A stretch of DNA of 64,000 nucleotides, from the NCBI RefSeq assembly GCF_002135435.1, contig NZ_NEGK01000009.1, forward strand, positions 1 to 64,000, given 5' to 3'. Made by a program: the position numbers and the translations under genes. Shown piece after piece: positions 45,562 through 54,901 of this stretch. Under the pieces are notes generated by a model. That model searched no databases, was not told where the DNA came from, and saw only the letters and a program-made list of their open reading frames with translations. How positions within the stretch are numbered: position 1 is the first letter of the stretch; each line of letters starts with the position of its first letter. This stretch comes from Acinetobacter sp. ANC 3813. Its GTDB lineage: Bacteria > Pseudomonadota > Gammaproteobacteria > Pseudomonadales > Moraxellaceae.

Positions 45562-47427
45562 ATGCTAAAGTGGTTTGAAAAGCTGGTAGACCCGTATCCT
45601 GAAAAAGGTTTGAATGAACCGCTTCCAACAACCTTTTTCGCTTTTGTTTGGCAGGCCGCGCATGGTGTAAAACGATACCTGCTGTTACTGGTTCTATGCA
45701 CAGCGGGCGCTGCGAGCTTTGAAGCTTTACTTTATGCCAAGATTGGTGATTTGGTGAATTGGCTCAGCCAAAGTCAGCCGGATACATTCTTGCAAAACCA
45801 TAGTCAAAATTTAACTATTCTGTGCTTTATTTTATTTGCGAATGTATTTTTCTCCAGCCTGCAAACTATTGTTAAGCATCAAATGCTGTATAGCAGTTTT
45901 CCAATGCGGCTGCGCTGGCGTTTTCATAATTTGCTTTTACAGCAGAGCCTAGATTTTTTTCATAATGATTTCGCAGGACGCCTATCTGCAAAAGTGATGC
46001 AAACTGCGCTTGCCATTCGAGAATTTTGGATTATTTTGGGCGATATGCTGGCTTATGTGCTGATTTACTTTATAACAGTCAGCCTTGTATTTGCTTCGAT
46101 CTCCCCGCTGCTTCTAGTCCCCCTATTGCTTTGGCTGGTGCTATTTATCACTTCAGCACTGTACTTCATTCCTAAGCTCAGCAGTGTTTCAAATGCTCAG
46201 GCAGATGCCCGCGCTGTTATGACGGGCCGTGTGACTGATGCTTACACCAATATTCAAACAGTAAAACTGTTCGCGCATGCTGGCCGTGAAAGCCAATATG
46301 CAAAATCATCAATGCAGCAGTTCATGGTCACTGTATTCAAGCAAATGCGTTTGGGTGCTTGGTATTCGATCAGCATCAGCATACTGAATATTGTGCTTTA
46401 TGGCGGAGTGATAGGCACAGCGGTTTATTTATGGCTGAACGGTCAGGTTGAGCTGGGTGTCATTGCGGCAGCGACAGCCATGATCTTGAAACTCAGCAGC
46501 ATTGCTGAATTTATTATGTGGCAAACCTCTGCACTATTTGAAAATATCGGCACCATTCAAGACGGCATGAAAACACTTGGCCGTCCAATCACGATTCAGG
46601 ACAAACCCAACGCGCAGGTGCTGCAAGTGCCTAAAGGCGAAATTAAATTTGAAAATGTAAGTTTTGCATACAGCACCAAAAATGTATTTGATCAGCTGAA
46701 CATGACCATTAAGCCAGGTGAGAAAATTGGTATTGTTGGACGTTCAGGTGCTGGTAAATCAACTTTAATTCAGTTATTGCTGCATTTTTACACCCTCAAC
46801 CAAGGTCGTATTTTGATTGATGGCCAAAATATAGAAGATGTTACTCAAGACAGTTTAAGACGAAATATTGCACTGGTGACTCAAGATACTTCGTTGCTGC
46901 ACCGCACCGTGGAAGAAAATATTAAATATGGACGTCCAGATGCCAGCAATGAAGACATGTATCAAGCTGTGCTAAAAGCCAAAGCTGATGAGTTTATTCC
47001 ACAATTGGTCGATTTGCGCGGTAAAACGGGTTATGAGGCTTATGTCGGAGAACGCGGCGTAAAACTTTCAGGCGGTCAGCGCCAGCGGATAGCGATTGCA
47101 CGTGTTTTTTTAAAAGATGCGCCTATTTTAATTTTAGATGAAGCGACCAGCGCACTCGATTCCGAAGTGGAAGCGGCAATTCAATCCAGCTTAGATGACT
47201 TGATGCAAGGAAAAACCGTGATTGCTATTGCACATAGACTTTCAACCATTGCGCAAATGGACCGCTTGATTGTGCTTGACCAAGGTCAAATTGCAGAACA
47301 AGGCACACATGATGAATTAGTTGCAATGAACGGTATTTATGCGCACTTATGGCAGCGTCAAACTGGCGGATTTTTAATAGAACAGCAAAACATTCAAGCA
47401 ATTGAATCAGAAAAGGAAGGAAACTAG
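45562..47427 (+). CDS. ABC exporter, fused membrane and ATPase domains
   Basis: A 621-residue half-transporter from the ATG at 45562 (MLKWFEKLVDPYPEK); an upstream ATG at 45490 would add 24 residues of poor character. The membrane domain occupies about 35-330 with six helices. The ATPase domain has Walker A GRSGAGKST near 405, signature LSGGQRQR near 515 and Walker B ILILDEATSALD. The family (MsbA/multidrug-like) exports lipids or drugs. The specific cargo is unknown. A MaoC-type hydratase gene follows after 4 bases. Confidence 0.88.
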   Translation: MLKWFEKLVDPYPEKGLNEPLPTTFFAFVWQAAHGVKRYLLLLVLCTAGAASFEALLYAKIGDLVNWLSQSQPDTFLQNHSQNLTILCFILFANVFFSSLQTIVKHQMLYSSFPMRLRWRFHNLLLQQSLDFFHNDFAGRLSAKVMQTALAIREFWIILGDMLAYVLIYFITVSLVFASISPLLLVPLLLWLVLFITSALYFIPKLSSVSNAQADARAVMTGRVTDAYTNIQTVKLFAHAGRESQYAKSSMQQFMVTVFKQMRLGAWYSISISILNIVLYGGVIGTAVYLWLNGQVELGVIAAATAMILKLSSIAEFIMWQTSALFENIGTIQDGMKTLGRPITIQDKPNAQVLQVPKGEIKFENVSFAYSTKNVFDQLNMTIKPGEKIGIVGRSGAGKSTLIQLLLHFYTLNQGRILIDGQNIEDVTQDSLRRNIALVTQDTSLLHRTVEENIKYGRPDASNEDMYQAVLKAKADEFIPQLVDLRGKTGYEAYVGERGVKLSGGQRQRIAIARVFLKDAPILILDEATSALDSEVEAAIQSSLDDLMQGKTVIAIAHRLSTIAQMDRLIVLDQGQIAEQGTHDELVAMNGIYAHLWQRQTGGFLIEQQNIQAIESEKEGN

Positions 47428-47431
47428 ACAT

Positions 47432-47881
47432 ATGCTGTATTTGGAAGATTTGAACGTGGGTGACCGCTTTATCAGCCGCGAATATGAAATGACTTTAGAA
47501 GAAATTAAAAAGTTTGCTCAAGCATATGATCCGCAGCCATTTCATTTAGATGAGGAAAAAGCCTCCGAACACCCTATTTTCCATGGTTTGGCAGCGAGCG
47601 GCTGGCATACGGCATCCGTCACAATGCGTTTATGGACAGAATGTTTTCCAATTGCTAACGGATTGGTCGGATCGGAATCCAGTGTTCGCTGGCCCCGCCC
47701 AACTCGACCTGGCGATTTACTTCATGTCGAAGTTGAAATTGCAGCGATTACGCCATCGAAAAGTAAAAATGACCGTGCCATTGTGACGTATATTACGCAG
47801 GCATTAAACCAGCATGGCGATTTGCTCTTTATTTCTACGACAAAAATAATTGTCTTTAAAAAAGAATCGCATGCCGCATAA
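47432..47881 (+). CDS. MaoC-like (hot-dog fold) hydratase/dehydratase
   Basis: A 149-residue protein from the ATG at 47432 (MLYLEDLNVGDRF). The hot-dog core includes DPQPFHLDEEKA near residue 35 and FHGLAASGWHT, the R-specific enoyl-CoA hydratase motif with catalytic Asp and His, followed by VRWPRPTRPGDLL. It probably acts on enoyl-CoA or a similar thioester. It is tightly packed behind the ABC exporter and before an AraC regulator, but the pathway is not evident. Confidence 0.85.
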   Translation: MLYLEDLNVGDRFISREYEMTLEEIKKFAQAYDPQPFHLDEEKASEHPIFHGLAASGWHTASVTMRLWTECFPIANGLVGSESSVRWPRPTRPGDLLHVEVEIAAITPSKSKNDRAIVTYITQALNQHGDLLFISTTKIIVFKKESHAA

Positions 47882-48048
47882 AAAGTATGGTAAATCTGTT
47901 TATATAAAGTGCAGATGATGCTCAATATTTTGCGTTGACATCATTTGCGCGAAAAAATTGTCAAACAATTTTAAGGCTAAGCACTTTTTTTTCATGCCAA
48001 TATAGCTTGTGAAAAATAGAAAAACATAAAGACAGCAACGGATAGCAA

Positions 48049-49077
48049 ATGAAACCACCTTCTTTACGTCAAGACCAAGGTATTCCAGGTGTTTATGGCT
48101 TATTGCTTTTAGATGTCGTGTCCCGCTGGGGCTACAATGATCAAACACTTTTTGAGCCGTTTGGCTTAAACAGTGAGCAGCTCGCTGACCCTAATTTCCG
48201 CATACCGACTGCTACCGCAAACGACTTAGTACAGCACGCATTACGCCTTACAGGTGAACCCACACTCGGCTTTCATCTAGGCACGCAAATGCGCATTTCT
48301 ATACATGGCTTTATTGGCTATGCCATTATGACCGCCAAAGATATTACAGATGCGTTGATCCTTGCGAACCGCTTTATTCAATTGCGCATGCCCTTTTTAC
48401 AGTTGTTTTTTTCTACATTTGGCACTAAAGCCACCATCCAGCTGCAAACAGATGTCACTTTAGAGCCTCTACGTACTGAAATTTCTATTGCGCTTATTTT
48501 TGGCATTATCAGCATGGGCAAAGCAATTACTGGTACGGATTATGGGGCTGGCGATATTGACTTTGATTTTCCAAAGCCCGAAGGTTTTGAGCGCTTCATG
48601 GCAAAGTTTCCGCATCATACTTTCCGTTTTGAACAGCCGCATCTGATTTTAAGTTTCGACAAACAATATTTAGGCAATAAACTGGTGCATGCAGACCCGA
48701 TTGCCAGTCAAATTGCCATCAATCAATGTGAAGCAGAACTTTCTGCTTTGGGTGAACGCCACAGATTGGCTATGCGCGTGCGTGATCTTCTTACCAATTC
48801 AGATCAGCATTACTTAAGCATTGAAGCTGTAGCAGAACGCCTACACATGTCTGACCGCACCTTAAAACGCCAATTAGCTGCTGAAGGCACTTCTTTTTCT
48901 ACATTGGTCGATGAAGTCCGCTATCGTCATGCGACTTCACTGCTTTCGCGTACTGACTTTACACTCGAACAAATTGCTGATGAGCTCGGCTATAGTGACG
49001 TTGCCAATTTCAGCCGTGCATTTAAGCGCTGGAGCGGACGCAGTCCAAGCAATTGGCGTAAAGATCCTTATCTCTGA
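48049..49077 (+). CDS. AraC-family regulator (arabinose-binding-domain type)
   Basis: A 342-residue protein. The N-terminal about 200 residues match the AraC-type ligand domain seen in ArgR/OruR-like regulators (IHGFIGYAIMTAKDITDAL). The C-terminal double HTH is at about 235-335 (LSIEAVAERLHMSDRTLKRQLAAEG; LEQIADELGYSDVANFSRAFKRW). It probably controls a nearby lipid or acyl-CoA gene such as the MaoC hydratase, but no operator is visible. Confidence 0.85.
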   Translation: MKPPSLRQDQGIPGVYGLLLLDVVSRWGYNDQTLFEPFGLNSEQLADPNFRIPTATANDLVQHALRLTGEPTLGFHLGTQMRISIHGFIGYAIMTAKDITDALILANRFIQLRMPFLQLFFSTFGTKATIQLQTDVTLEPLRTEISIALIFGIISMGKAITGTDYGAGDIDFDFPKPEGFERFMAKFPHHTFRFEQPHLILSFDKQYLGNKLVHADPIASQIAINQCEAELSALGERHRLAMRVRDLLTNSDQHYLSIEAVAERLHMSDRTLKRQLAAEGTSFSTLVDEVRYRHATSLLSRTDFTLEQIADELGYSDVANFSRAFKRWSGRSPSNWRKDPYL

Positions 49078-49175
49078 CCGATTCGCTTGATTTGGCTGAG
49101 AAGTTCTTTTTTTTTTAATCAAAAACATGTATAAATCATGCCAAAAATGACTTTAATAGTTTTAAGGAGTTATCC

Positions 49176-49553
49176 ATGAATCATCCTTCAGATTTAAAAT
49201 ATGCAAGCACACATGAATGGGTACGCATTGAAGGTGATCTTGTTGTAACTGGCATTTCTGACCATGCACAAGACGCATTGGGCGACTTAGTTTATGTAGA
49301 AGCGCCTGAGGCTGGCTCACATATCACTGCTGGCTCGCAAGCAGGCGTGGTCGAATCTGTTAAAACAGCGTCTGATATTCACGCACCTGTATCTGGAACT
49401 GTTGTAGAAGTTAACCCAGATTTAGAAGACGATCCTGACTTTGTGAATGATGACCCGTATGGCAAAGGCTGGATTTACAAAATTAAGCCTGACAATATAG
49501 GCGATGTTGAAAAACTGCTTTCAAGCAGTGATTATGAAGCTGGACTAGAATAA
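49176..49553 (+). CDS. gcvH: Glycine cleavage system H protein
   Basis: A 125-residue lipoyl-carrier protein. [10 protein letters not shown] near residue 12 and the lipoylated Lys63 in [10 protein letters not shown] are standard. An AAGGAG site precedes the ATG. It shuttles the aminomethyl group between the P and T proteins. gcvP and gcvT are not in the window, so here gcvH stands alone, followed by a terminator. Confidence 0.93.
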   Translation: MNHPSDLKYASTHEWVRIEGDLVVTGISDHAQDALGDLVYVEAPEAGSHITAGSQAGVVESVKTASDIHAPVSGTVVEVNPDLEDDPDFVNDDPYGKGWIYKIKPDNIGDVEKLLSSSDYEAGLE

Positions 49554-49572
49554 ACAGCTACCGTATAGAAAT

Positions 49573-49601
49573 AAAAAAATCAGCCATGCGCTGATTTTTT
49601 T
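49573..49601. terminator. Bidirectional terminator between gcvH and the LigB gene
   Basis: A-run plus ATCAGC pairs with GCTGAT plus T-run over CATGC between convergent genes. Confidence 0.88.
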
Positions 49602-49620
49602 TATGCATTTTGATTCAATT

Positions 49621-50475
49621 CTAAAGCCGATAATCCAAGCGGAAGCTGGTCATTGTCAAAGATCCGCCAACAGCAGCTTCATTAAACAGCGTTAGTTCAT
49701 CATGCTCTTCTTGAATACCTAAGGCATAGAGCATTGGGTAATAATGATCAGGGGTCGGGATGGCCAGTCTAAAAGCTTCACCTTGCTTTTCCCATTCAAT
49801 CAATGGCTGGTGCCTTTTTTCCAGAAGGAAATTTTTCATTTTTGCATCTGCTTCCAAAGCCCACTCATAACCAAAGACCGGTTCATTCAGCTTTTCCCAT
49901 GCAACTTTCATCAAGTTATGCACTAAGTTTCCGCTGGCAATAATTAAAACTCCCAAACGGCGCAAAGCGCGGAGTTGCTGACCAAGCGCATAATGAAAAT
50001 CAGCTGGCTGGCTGTAGTCAATGCTTAATTGCACAACGGGAATATCAGCTTTGGGGAACACATGAACCAGCACACTCCAAGCACCGTGATCAATCCCCCT
50101 GTCTGCATCTTCGGCTATAGACACCATATTTACACAGTGCTTTACTGCATCAACCAAGGCCCGTGAACCTTTCACTGGATACTGCACGTCAAATAAAGCC
50201 TGAGGAAACCCGCCAAAATCATGAATTGTCTGCAATTCTTCTGCAGAACTCACAGCAGTTACACCTTGAGTGAGCCAATGCGCTGAAATACAAAGGATTG
50301 CTGCAGGCTTGGGCTGAAGCTGCTCCCCCAATCTATGCCAATTTCTGGAAAATACATTATCATTGATGGCATTCATCGGCGATCCATGCCCCAGAAAAAA
50401 CACAGGCAATGGCTCAGTTACCGGCAATTCAATGCCATGCTCAATCAAAGTTGCCATATGATTATCTAAATCCAT
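49621..50475 (-). CDS. ygiD: LigB-type extradiol dioxygenase (YgiD/DODA-like)
   Basis: A 284-residue protein from the ATG at 50475, chosen for the GGGGAG site 7 bases upstream. Zn/Fe-binding features of the 4,5-DOPA dioxygenase family are visible: FLGHGSPMNAI near residue 27, ISAHWLTQGV near 65, IDHGAWSVL near 123 and ASGNLVHNL near 170. E. coli YgiD opens the DOPA ring; the physiological substrate in non-pigmented bacteria is unknown. It is convergent with gcvH. Confidence 0.85.
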   Translation of the reverse strand: MDLDNHMATLIEHGIELPVTEPLPVFFLGHGSPMNAINDNVFSRNWHRLGEQLQPKPAAILCISAHWLTQGVTAVSSAEELQTIHDFGGFPQALFDVQYPVKGSRALVDAVKHCVNMVSIAEDADRGIDHGAWSVLVHVFPKADIPVVQLSIDYSQPADFHYALGQQLRALRRLGVLIIASGNLVHNLMKVAWEKLNEPVFGYEWALEADAKMKNFLLEKRHQPLIEWEKQGEAFRLAIPTPDHYYPMLYALGIQEEHDELTLFNEAAVGGSLTMTSFRLDYRL

Positions 50476-50761
50476 GACAGCACTCCCCAATAGCGACTCT
50501 TTCTTTAGATTAAGCTTAAACCAATAAAGAAAACGATATTATTTGTAATGAATAGATTTTGTGATTAATAATCATATTTCGATAATTTAATTAGTAATAT
50601 CTTATATTTTCAATAAATAATCTTGTTTATTTTACAATTGCTATACTTTTCAACTTTTGTATTTTATAATTTGTGCTATATGACGGTATGTCTGAGTTTA
50701 AGCAAATAAAAATTATAAATGAACCGAACCGCCAGCCCTATCTTCTCTATTCAGGTAATTT

Positions 50762-51937
50762 ATGAACACTGTAAGTGCTCAACATTTATGGAATAAGCCT
50801 TTCATTCTGTGTTTGTTGAATAATCTGTTTTTATTTATTTTTTATTTCGCGCAAATCACGATCTTACCAATTTACATTCTGAATGATCTGGGCGGCAATA
50901 TTTCTCAAGCTGGCTTAGCCATGACGTTGTTTATGGTTTCTGCTATCGCTGTGCGCCCTTTTAGCGGTCTGATTATTGAAAAATTAGGCACAAAAAAAGC
51001 CTTATATATTTCTGAAACGCTCTTTTGTTTATTCAGTTTGACTTATGTTCTCGCTGAGAATTTAACAGTTTTAATGATTATCCGTTTTCTGCATGGCATT
51101 TGGTTCAGTATTTTAACGACAGTAGCTGTACCTATTGTGAACGATTTTATTCCAGCCAAGCGTAAAGGCGAAGGCATGGGTTATTTCCTGATGTCTATTA
51201 ATTTGGGGATCGTATTGGGTCCTTTAATCGGCCTGACGTTTATTCAAAGCATGTCTTATACTGCAGTAGCGGGTATTTTGGCCGGTTTTGTTGTACTCGG
51301 CTTTATTTTCTGCTTCCTTATTCCACTGCCAGAACATAAAAAACCAGAACCTGCTGCTGAGAAAAAAAGCCTCAGCATTCATGATTTTCTAGAATTTAAA
51401 GCCCTGCCAGTTGCGCTCATGGCCATGATGGTTTCATTCTGCTATGCCAGCATCATGAATTTTATCGCCACCTTTGCAGAAGAAAAAAATATGCTGAGTT
51501 ATGCCAGCATGTTCTTTGTGGTATTTGCGATTTCAATGATGAGCCTGCGTCCTATTACAGGTAAAATCTATGACCGAAAAGGGCCAAGTGCTGTGGTCTA
51601 TCCGGCCTTAATCTTATTTGCTATTGGCTTAGGTGTTCTGGCCTTTATTAACAGTGTTGCGGGTTTTCTATTTGCAGCAGTTCTTATCGGTATGGGGTTC
51701 GGTTCTGCACAGCCATGTTTGCAAACCATTTCAATCCAAAGCTCACCCAAACACCGCATAGGCTACGCCACTTCGACTTACTTCACTTTCTATGATATTG
51801 GTATTGCAATCGGTTCAATTGTATTAGGCATGGTCATCGCAGGAACCAGCTATACAGTAGCCTATTTAATTTGTGCGGTATTGGTTTTAATTAGCCTGCT
51901 TTATTATAAGTTTATTGTCAGCCCTAAAACAGTTTAA
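50762..51937 (+). CDS. MFS transporter, arabinose-efflux-like
   Basis: A 391-residue major facilitator with 12 predicted membrane segments and a short central loop (about residues 195-212). IEKLGTKKALY after TM2 is the motif-A loop. Overall pattern resembles YfcJ/YhhS/AraJ-type sugar or drug exporters. Substrate unknown. No regulator is adjacent. Confidence 0.8.
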   Translation: MNTVSAQHLWNKPFILCLLNNLFLFIFYFAQITILPIYILNDLGGNISQAGLAMTLFMVSAIAVRPFSGLIIEKLGTKKALYISETLFCLFSLTYVLAENLTVLMIIRFLHGIWFSILTTVAVPIVNDFIPAKRKGEGMGYFLMSINLGIVLGPLIGLTFIQSMSYTAVAGILAGFVVLGFIFCFLIPLPEHKKPEPAAEKKSLSIHDFLEFKALPVALMAMMVSFCYASIMNFIATFAEEKNMLSYASMFFVVFAISMMSLRPITGKIYDRKGPSAVVYPALILFAIGLGVLAFINSVAGFLFAAVLIGMGFGSAQPCLQTISIQSSPKHRIGYATSTYFTFYDIGIAIGSIVLGMVIAGTSYTVAYLICAVLVLISLLYYKFIVSPKTV

Positions 51938-52002
51938 AACCAATTATGATGCGCCGGCAGTTCAAATATCAAATATTGGCAGCCAGCGCATCTATTCAAA
52001 TT

Positions 52003-53190
52003 TTATGAAACTTCCACTTCTTTTTCTTCGATCTGCTTCTCTTCAGCCTGCATACTGAATTCAGCAGATGCCGTATGAATGGCTGGATTTGCTCTCGGAC
52101 TTTTCAATTTAATCTGCAAGCGCAATTCATTGGTCGAATCTGCATTTCGCAAGGCTTCTTCATACGAGATAGCGCCATCATTATATAAATCAAAAAGCGC
52201 CTGATCAAAGGTCTGCATGCCCAACTCACGAGACTTAGACATAATCGCCTTAAGCTCATGAAACTCACCCTTTAAAATAAGATCTGAAATTAAAGGTGTA
52301 TTCAGCATAATCTCTACAGCAGCGCGTCGCCCTTTACCATCTTCAGTACGAATCAAGCGCTGGGAAATAATGGCTTTCATATTTGAAGATAAATCCATCA
52401 GCAGCTGGTTTCGACGTTCTTCAGGGAAAAAGTTAATAATACGGTCTAGCGTCTGGTTCGCATTGTTTGAATGCAGCGTACCTAAACATAAATGCCCTGT
52501 TTCGGCAAAGGCAATTGCATGCTCCATGGTCTCTGTATCACGAATCTCACCGATTAAAATGACATCCGGCGCCTGACGCAAAGTATTTTTTAAGGCATTG
52601 TGCCAAGAGTGGCAATCCACGCCTACTTCACGGTGGGTAATCATCGATTTTTTATGCTTGTGCACATATTCCACAGGGTCTTCTACAGTAATAATATGCC
52701 CTGCGCTGTTTTCATTTCGGTAATCAATCATTGCGGCTAAAGAAGTTGATTTACCTGAACCTGTACCGCCGACAACTAGCACCAAACCGCGCTTTTCCAT
52801 AATCACATCTTTCAGTGATTCAGGCAGTTTCAACTTAGCAAAATTTGGAATTTCGGCGGTAATGGTTCGGATTACCATCCCTACATTTAATTGCTGCTGG
52901 AAAATATTGACGCGAAAGCGGGAAACATTAGGCACATTAATGGCAAAGTTGCATTCAAGCTCCGATTCAAATTCTTTACGCTGCTTTTCATTCATTAAGC
53001 TAAAGGCAAAAAGCTTGGTTTTATCTGCCGTCAGTTCCTGCTGTCCAAAAGGCTTCATTAAGCCTTGATGCTTAATACTTGGCGGAAAATCTGCTGTAAT
53101 AAATAAGTCAGAGCCGCCATATTCCACCACTTTTGTCAGCATGTGAAACATTAAGCGGCGCGCTTCTTCAAGCAGCTCGGCAGTGTACAT
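52003..53190 (-). CDS. pilU: Type IV pilus retraction ATPase, PilU-like
   Basis: A 395-residue PilT/PilU family ATPase. The N-terminal PAS-like part carries GGSDLFITADFPPSIKHQG. Walker A is GGTGSGKST near residue 142, the Asp box HIITVEDPVEYVH, Walker B VILIGEIRDTETM, and the His box HLCLGTLHSNNA. PilU-specific similarities include SLAAMIDYRNENS and the C-terminal extension after about residue 345. It powers pilus retraction with PilT. No pilT lies beside it. Confidence 0.88.
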   Translation of the reverse strand: MYTAELLEEARRLMFHMLTKVVEYGGSDLFITADFPPSIKHQGLMKPFGQQELTADKTKLFAFSLMNEKQRKEFESELECNFAINVPNVSRFRVNIFQQQLNVGMVIRTITAEIPNFAKLKLPESLKDVIMEKRGLVLVVGGTGSGKSTSLAAMIDYRNENSAGHIITVEDPVEYVHKHKKSMITHREVGVDCHSWHNALKNTLRQAPDVILIGEIRDTETMEHAIAFAETGHLCLGTLHSNNANQTLDRIINFFPEERRNQLLMDLSSNMKAIISQRLIRTEDGKGRRAAVEIMLNTPLISDLILKGEFHELKAIMSKSRELGMQTFDQALFDLYNDGAISYEEALRNADSTNELRLQIKLKSPRANPAIHTASAEFSMQAEEKQIEEKEVEVS

Positions 53191-53410
53191 AGAAATTCCC
53201 CTAGATTTAATTCACTCATACAAAAGTTCTGCTTTTTTGCAGTTTTTATTTTTGTATCAATTTATAGCTACATAATTACACATTGTAACAACTATAAAGT
53301 GTTAATTTAAATAATATTTCTAATATTCAGTGTGATTCAATTCAAACATAGGGCGCAATCATAGACTTATTTAACCAAGCCAAAAAGTGCAATCCATTAA
53401 TACGGCAATA

Positions 53411-53437
53411 AAAAACGCCCTATGTTCAGAGCGTTTT
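53411..53437 (-). terminator. Terminator of aroG
   Basis: On the minus strand, AAAAACGCTCT ... AGGGCGTTTTTT pairs with one wobble, about 20 bases past the synthase stop. Confidence 0.75.
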
Positions 53438-53456
53438 TAAATTTCAAATAATCGCT

Positions 53457-54518
53457 TTAAGCGCTGCGTTTCAAATCAGATTCTGTATCTGCCAAAAGGC
53501 TAGCCATTTCCAATAACAGCTGCTGAGTTTTTTCCCAGCCCAAGCAACCATCTGTTACAGATTGACCATAGGTCATATCACAGGAAATTTTCTGAGCGCC
53601 ATCGACCAAATGACTTTCCAGCATTACACCGCGGACTAAGCTTTCACGGCGTTCCTGTACAATCGTACGCAGCACTTCAGGCTGTTTCATCGGGTCTTTA
53701 TGGCTATTGCCATGACTGCAATCAATGACTAAAGCAGGCAACTCACCTTTCATTTTAGCTTTGATTTTTTCAATTTCAGCCATTTGATAATTTGGACCGC
53801 TGTTTGAGCCGCGTAAAATTAAATGCGCTTTCGGATTGCCTTTAGACGATAAAATGCTTGGCATGCCATTTTGGCCCATGCCCATGAACTGATGCACATT
53901 CGAAGCTGATTGGATCGCATCCAATGCAATTTGAATGGAGCCATCTGTACCGTTTTTGAACCCGATGCTGTACGGCATATGGCTTGAAATTTCACGATGG
54001 ATTTGTGATTCGCTTGTACGCGCGCCAATTGCGCCCCATGCAAGAAGATCATCAAAGTACGCTGTAGCCATTGGGCTTAAAATTTCTGAAGCAATTGGTA
54101 GGCCCATTTCAATAATTTTTAGGTATAGTTCACGCGATTTTTCTAAGCCTAACTGCATATCTGCAGACCCATCTAAATGAGGGTCATACATGAAACCTTT
54201 CCAGCCTACAGTTGTACGCGGTTTTTCAATGTACGCGCGCATTACCAGAAAAATTTGAGCCGATACTTTTGCCTGCAATTCTTTAATTTTTTCAGCATAT
54301 TCAAGCGCTGATTGAACATCGTGTATCGAGCATGGGCCAGTAATCACCAGTAATCGGTCATCCTTGCCTTCTAAAATATTTTGAATCGTTTGACGCTGCA
54401 ATTCGATTTGCGCCGCAAATTGATAGGTCAAAGGCAACTGTGCCTTTAATTGATGCGGCAAGCTTAAAATTGTTTCTTGAGCAGCTGTTTGTTGTAATGC
54501 AGTATTTAGAGCGTTCAT
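53457..54518 (-). CDS. aroG: 3-deoxy-7-phosphoheptulonate (DAHP) synthase, class I
   Basis: A 353-residue enzyme joining phosphoenolpyruvate and erythrose 4-phosphate, the first step of aromatic amino acid synthesis. Class I (AroF/G/H) motifs are VITGPCSIHD near residue 60, MRAYIEKPRTTVGWKG near 95, GARTSESQIHRE near 168 and VIDCSHGNSHKD near 265. A GGAAAG site precedes the ATG. An aromatic-rich leader ORF and a structured RNA with terminator lie upstream, so expression is probably feedback-controlled by aromatic amino acid supply. Which of Phe, Tyr or Trp inhibits the enzyme itself is not visible. Confidence 0.93.
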   Translation of the reverse strand: MNALNTALQQTAAQETILSLPHQLKAQLPLTYQFAAQIELQRQTIQNILEGKDDRLLVITGPCSIHDVQSALEYAEKIKELQAKVSAQIFLVMRAYIEKPRTTVGWKGFMYDPHLDGSADMQLGLEKSRELYLKIIEMGLPIASEILSPMATAYFDDLLAWGAIGARTSESQIHREISSHMPYSIGFKNGTDGSIQIALDAIQSASNVHQFMGMGQNGMPSILSSKGNPKAHLILRGSNSGPNYQMAEIEKIKAKMKGELPALVIDCSHGNSHKDPMKQPEVLRTIVQERRESLVRGVMLESHLVDGAQKISCDMTYGQSVTDGCLGWEKTQQLLLEMASLLADTESDLKRSA

Positions 54519-54531
54519 TGGTCTTTCCTTT

Positions 54532-54552
54532 GGACTGCTGCTGTTGCAGTCC
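54532..54552 (-). other. Hairpin between leader ORF and aroG start
   Basis: GGACTGC and GCAGTCC pair perfectly over a 7-base loop, placed after the leader ORF stop and before the AAAGGAAAG ribosome-binding site. It has no U run, so it could be part of an alternative structure governing translation. Confidence 0.55.
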
Positions 54553-54558
54553 GATCTT

Positions 54559-54663
54559 TTATTTGAGCGTATTGGGACTATGGGACTTCAAGGCATGAGA
54601 CATAAATTGACTAAAGTAAAACCAATAACCATTGCTAAAATATGAGCTGCGAAGTGTAAACAT
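54559..54663 (-). CDS. Aromatic-rich leader peptide of aroG (34 residues)
   Basis: A short frame on the minus strand, ATG at 54663, with GGAG seven bases upstream. Nine of the first 20 residues are Phe, Tyr or Trp (Phe2, Tyr8, Phe9, then Tyr13-Trp-Phe-Tyr-Phe17, Phe20). It ends in TAA 41 bases before the aroG ATG. Such codon clustering directly before an aromatic biosynthesis gene is the hallmark of ribosome-mediated attenuation. A normal attenuator has its terminator after the leader; here the only hairpin after it lacks a U run and the clear terminator lies before it. The mechanism is therefore not the textbook one. Confidence 0.75.
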   Translation of the reverse strand: MFTLRSSYFSNGYWFYFSQFMSHALKSHSPNTLK

Positions 54664-54699
54664 GAAAAATCTCCAAAAAACTTATAAAATTCAAGACAT

Positions 54700-54730
54700 A
54701 AAAAAACCTGACCAGGGTTGCCGATCAGGT
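54700..54730 (-). terminator. Intrinsic terminator upstream of the aroG leader ORF
   Basis: ACCTGATC and GGTCAGGT pair (one wobble) over a 9-base loop and are followed by seven T. The loop sequence GGCAACC is complementary to an upstream GGTTGCC (54743-54749). Confidence 0.8.
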
Positions 54731-54866
54731 ATAAACTTGGTGGGCAACCATTTTCTTTGCCCGAATACGTTCAGGCAATTATCTAAATTGCCAAAAGTAA
54801 TACGATGCGTTTGAAATAACTGGCTGCTTTAACATTTTGAATTCATCAAAAAAAGGTGCTTGTCTA
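54700..54866 (-). ncRNA. Structured leader or small RNA upstream of aroG
   Basis: From a sigma-70-like promoter at 54873-54901 an RNA of about 160 bases would run to the terminator at 54700. It contains a perfect 9-bp hairpin with CGTA loop (54757-54778; stem TTGCCTGAA). A GGTTGCC element can pair with the terminator loop, as an alternative stem or pseudoknot. It either regulates read-through into aroG or is a separate small RNA. It matches none of the riboswitch families I know. A comparison with Acinetobacter amino-acid-related small RNAs would be informative. Confidence 0.55.
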
Positions 54867-54872
54867 AAATTT

Positions 54873-54901
54873 AAAATACGCTGTATTAACTGCTTTGACA
54901 A
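54873..54901 (-). promoter_or_regulatory. Sigma-70-like promoter of the aroG leader RNA
   Basis: TTGTCA and TATTTT are 17 bases apart on the minus strand, upstream of the structured RNA. Confidence 0.5.

Noticed and set aside
54519..54901. T-box or classical trp-like attenuator upstream of aroG
   Set aside because: No T-box antiterminator consensus is seen, and the terminator precedes the leader ORF instead of following it.
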